A stretch of 14,689 bases of DNA from Dehalococcoidia bacterium (lineage in GTDB: Bacteria > Chloroflexota > Dehalococcoidia > SM23-28-2 > RBG-16-64-32). Both the position numbers and the translations under genes were made by a program. Positions 13,201 to 14,689 of this stretch are shown here, in pieces; within the stretch, counting starts at the first letter, position 1, and the number at the start of each line of letters is the position of its first letter. The DNA lies in contig JAUYGU010000073.1 in assembly GCA_030690405.1 (NCBI GenBank), forward strand, positions 1 to 14,689, in the 5' to 3' direction. The notes under the pieces are model-generated. The model was not told where the DNA came from. It did no database searches and saw nothing but the letters and a program-made list of their open reading frames with translations.

Positions 13201-13249
13201 CTCGATGACCGGACCTTAACCGAGAACCAGAAAGGAGGTCATCGAGTTG
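13201..13249 (+). promoter_or_regulatory. Hairpin covering the Shine-Dalgarno of the zinc-ribbon gene
   Basis: CTCGATGACC (13201-13210) pairs perfectly with GGTCATCGAG (13237-13246), and CCTT (13214-13217) pairs with AAGG (13232-13235). Together they enclose the whole AAAGGAGG ribosome-binding site, with a small internal loop (GGA against A) and a 14-nt apical loop. The right arm ends directly at the TTG start codon 13247. GGTTAA at 13160-13165 can pair with TTAACC at 13216-13221 and would compete for the upper stem. This looks like a translational switch such as a thermosensor or autoregulatory site. Confidence 0.6.
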
Positions 13250-13579
13250 ACCTACGAAGACCGTACCCTTACGTGTGTTGAGTGTGGCTCTGAGTTCACG
13301 TTCAGCGCCGACGACCAGCAGTTCCACACGGAGCGCGGATACCAGGACCCGAAGCGCTGTCCTTCCTGTCGCCAGGCGCGGCGCGGAGGCGGCGGCGGTG
13401 GCGGTGGTGGTGGCGGCTACGGAGGCGGCGGCGGCGGTTATTCCTCCCGCCAGATGTACGACGCCACCTGCGCCGGCTGCGGCGCCGCTGCTCAGGTCCC
13501 GTTCCTGCCCCGGCAGGACAGACCCGTCTACTGCAGCGACTGCTTCTCCAAGCAAAAGCCGAGCCGCCCGAGCTGGTAG
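13247..13579 (+). CDS. Double zinc-ribbon protein with Gly-rich linker
   Basis: This 110-aa protein has two zinc ribbons. The first uses C10-xx-C13 and C38-xx-C41 and resembles the probable zinc-ribbon (zf-trcl-like) domain. The second is C75-xx-C78-x17-C96-xx-C99, the CxxC-x17-CxxC pattern of a small bacterial zinc-ribbon family common in environmental Chloroflexota. Between them, residues 45-65 are RR followed by almost pure Gly with Tyr, an RGG-like flexible linker often seen in RNA-binding proteins. A role in nucleic-acid binding is inferred, not shown. TTG 13247 is the start: AAAGGAGG (13231-13238) ends 8 nt upstream, and MTYEDRTLTC is a typical beginning. The ribosome-binding site is buried in a hairpin. 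Confidence 0.88.
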   Translation: MTYEDRTLTCVECGSEFTFSADDQQFHTERGYQDPKRCPSCRQARRGGGGGGGGGGGYGGGGGGYSSRQMYDATCAGCGAAAQVPFLPRQDRPVYCSDCFSKQKPSRPSW

Positions 13580-13602
13580 CGCGGGCCGTCGCTCAAGCCA
13601 GA

Positions 13603-13622
13603 GCGCCCGCCGCGGCGGGCGC
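13603..13622. terminator. GC-rich perfect palindrome, possible terminator
   Basis: A 20-bp perfect palindrome, GCGCCCGCCG with CGGCGGGCGC, starts 23 nt after the zinc-ribbon stop and ends 25 nt before the next start codon. No T-tract follows. It may reduce readthrough into the next gene, or could be a DNA-binding site. Confidence 0.35.
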
Positions 13623-13647
13623 GCCCCATATACGATAGGAGGGCCTC

Positions 13648-13923
13648 ATGCTGACCGTGACCGACAAGGCCGCGCAGTACCTCCGGGAGAGCCTGACTCG
13701 CAAGGAAGAAAGCGCTCCTGAGGCGCTCCGAATCGTGCAGACCGACGACGCCTACCAGCTTACCCTGGACAACGCCAAGGACGGCGACCATGTATTCGAG
13801 CAGGACGGACAGAACTACCTGTTTCTCGACTCAGCGGTAGGAGAGGCGCTGTCCAACGCCACGCTGGACGTCCACGAATCGCCCCAGGGGCTGAGCCTCA
13901 CGCTTACCGCCGGCGGTAACTAG
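13648..13923 (+). CDS. HesB/IscA-like fold protein lacking cysteines
   Basis: The 91-aa product follows the A-type iron-sulfur carrier layout. It starts MLTVTDKAAQYLRESL like the ITLTDxAAxxI of IscA/ErpA, has a central APEALRIVQTDDAYQLTLDNAKDGDHVFEQDG, and then FLDSAVGEALSNATLDV, matching the late part of the fold. However, it has no cysteine at all, so the three conserved ligands for cluster or iron binding are missing. It cannot be a normal cluster carrier and may have a structural or regulatory role. The ATG at 13648 follows AGGAGGG (13637-13643) by 4 nt. TATACGAT just upstream could be a -10. Identification of the fold rests on pattern resemblance. Confidence 0.8.
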   Translation: MLTVTDKAAQYLRESLTRKEESAPEALRIVQTDDAYQLTLDNAKDGDHVFEQDGQNYLFLDSAVGEALSNATLDVHESPQGLSLTLTAGGN

Positions 13924-13973
13924 CCGGCCGGCGCTGGCCCAAGCCCCCAGCGCCTCGCTATCATAGCCCTGCC

Positions 13974-14689
13974 ATGCCAAAAGGCGAGCAGGCCAGCGGC
14001 CCCCTGTCCGGCCTCATCGTACTGGACCTCACCTGGGTCCTGGCCGGGCCGTACGCCTCCATGATCCTGCGCGACCTCGGCGCCGAGGTCGTCAAGGTGG
14101 AGCGGCCGCCGTTCGGCGATGTGGCCCGCACGACCGCCCCCTACGTCGACGGCGAGAGCGGCTACTTCTTCTCGATCAACCGCGGCAAGAAGAGCATCTG
14201 CCTTGATCTCAAGAGCGAGGCAGGCCGGGACCTCTTCCTGCGGCTGGCCGAGAAGGCCGACGTGGTAATGGAGAACTTCACGCCCGGCACGATGGACGGC
14301 CTGGCACTGGGCTATGAGACGCTCAGCGCCCGCAACCCCCGCCTGGTCTACGCGGCGACCTCAGGGTTCGGGCAGACGGGGCCGGACCGGCTGCGACCGG
14401 CGCTCGACATCGTCGTGCAGGGGATGGGCGGCATCATGAGCATCACCGGCGAGCCCGGGGGGCCGCCGGTGCGCCCCGGCATCTCGCTGGGCGACATCGC
14501 GGCCGGCCTCTACACGGCGGTCGGCGTGCTGGCCGCGCTGCGCGAGCGCGAGGAGAGCGGCCACGGACAGATGGTTGACATAAGTATGCTCGACTGTCAG
14601 GTCGCCATCCTGGAGAACGCCTTCATGCGCTACTTCGCAACGGGCGAGCCACCGAAGCCCATCGGCACCAGGCATCCGGCGGCGACCCC
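13974..14689 (+). CDS. CaiB/BaiF family III CoA-transferase, N-terminal part (3' truncated)
   Basis: A family III CoA-transferase moves CoA between carboxylic acids, as in formyl-CoA, carnitine and racemase-type enzymes. The frame from ATG 13974 stays open to the window end, giving 238 residues of a usual ~400. LSGLIVLDLTWVLAGPYASM (11-30) and DLGAEVVKVERP (34-45) are diagnostic; NRGKKSICLDLK (69-80), ENFTPGTMDGLALGY (100-114) and SGFGQTGP (130-137) follow. The likely catalytic aspartate is D174 in SLGDIAAGLYTAVGVL. There is no Shine-Dalgarno; TATCAT (13959-13964) ends 9 nt before the ATG, so the mRNA may be leaderless or nearly so. The substrate is not predictable. This enzyme type is abundant in SAR202 and other Dehalococcoidia. 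Confidence 0.94.
   Translation, partial: MPKGEQASGPLSGLIVLDLTWVLAGPYASMILRDLGAEVVKVERPPFGDVARTTAPYVDGESGYFFSINRGKKSICLDLKSEAGRDLFLRLAEKADVVMENFTPGTMDGLALGYETLSARNPRLVYAATSGFGQTGPDRLRPALDIVVQGMGGIMSITGEPGGPPVRPGISLGDIAAGLYTAVGVLAALREREESGHGQMVDISMLDCQVAILENAFMRYFATGEPPKPIGTRHPAAT

Noticed and set aside
13380..13440. GGC/GGT tandem repeat as a CRISPR-like or microsatellite element
   Set aside because: It is in frame and encodes the Gly/Tyr linker of the zinc-ribbon protein; there are no spacer-like units.
1..14689. tRNA, rRNA, CRISPR arrays, insertion sequences, phage genes
   Set aside because: Looked for and not seen by eye; a covariance-model scan for small RNAs could still find something I cannot see.

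Overview
This 14.7 kb window is GC-rich chromosomal DNA from a bacterium of CoA-centred heterotrophic metabolism. The best guess is Chloroflexota (Dehalococcoidia or a SAR202-like relative). The clues are a standalone-type methylmalonyl-CoA mutase catalytic subunit, a family III CoA-transferase, an LLM-class flavin/F420 oxidoreductase next to a flavin reductase, a double zinc-ribbon protein with a CxxC-x17-CxxC motif, many GTG/TTG starts and several genes that look leaderless. Actinobacterial groups such as Rubrobacter-like lineages cannot be excluded from sequence reading alone. I see no phage, transposase, CRISPR array, rRNA or tRNA.

Layout. (1) 2-3218, plus strand: the 3' end of an acyl-CoA dehydrogenase, a methylmalonyl-CoA mutase large subunit, a PhaB/FabG-type reductase and a small membrane protein. 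The spacers on both sides of the mutase gene are filled with paired palindromic REP-like repeats. (2) 3234-3935, minus: a polytopic membrane protein of unknown function. (3) 4159-5984, plus: a small Cys4 protein with its own terminator, then a DEAD-box RNA helicase and an RRM RNA-binding protein that probably starts at CTG. (4) 6039-6419, minus: a hypothetical protein; then 6566-7204, plus: an AlkA-type DNA glycosylase that looks leaderless. (5) 7205-7642: a 438-bp spacer with one possible small basic protein gene on the minus strand and a good promoter for the next gene. (6) 7643-9782, plus: acetyl-CoA acetyltransferase and a conserved-looking unknown protein. (7) 9816-11317, minus: an NAD-dependent epimerase/dehydratase overlapping (TGATG) a flavin reductase. 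(8) 11396-14689, plus: LLM oxidoreductase, a redoxin, a Gly-rich double zinc-ribbon protein with an elaborate leader, a cysteine-less HesB/IscA-like protein, and a truncated CaiB/BaiF CoA-transferase.

How they fit together. Acyl-CoA dehydrogenase, thiolase, acetoacetyl-CoA reductase, methylmalonyl-CoA mutase and CoA-transferase suit fatty-acid, branched-chain or propionyl-CoA turnover. The LLM enzyme and flavin reductase suit oxygenation or reduction of unusual organic substrates. The helicase/RRM pair and the zinc-ribbon protein look like RNA-handling or stress functions.

The most interesting non-coding signals are three. First, a REP-like palindrome family at four intergenic sites, with a GTAG head on several units, one of which supplies a gene's stop codon. 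Second, a hairpin covering the whole Shine-Dalgarno of the zinc-ribbon gene, preceded by a promoter and a 19-codon leader ORF. Third, a recurring arrangement in which a -10 box sits 6-9 nt before a start codon with no Shine-Dalgarno.
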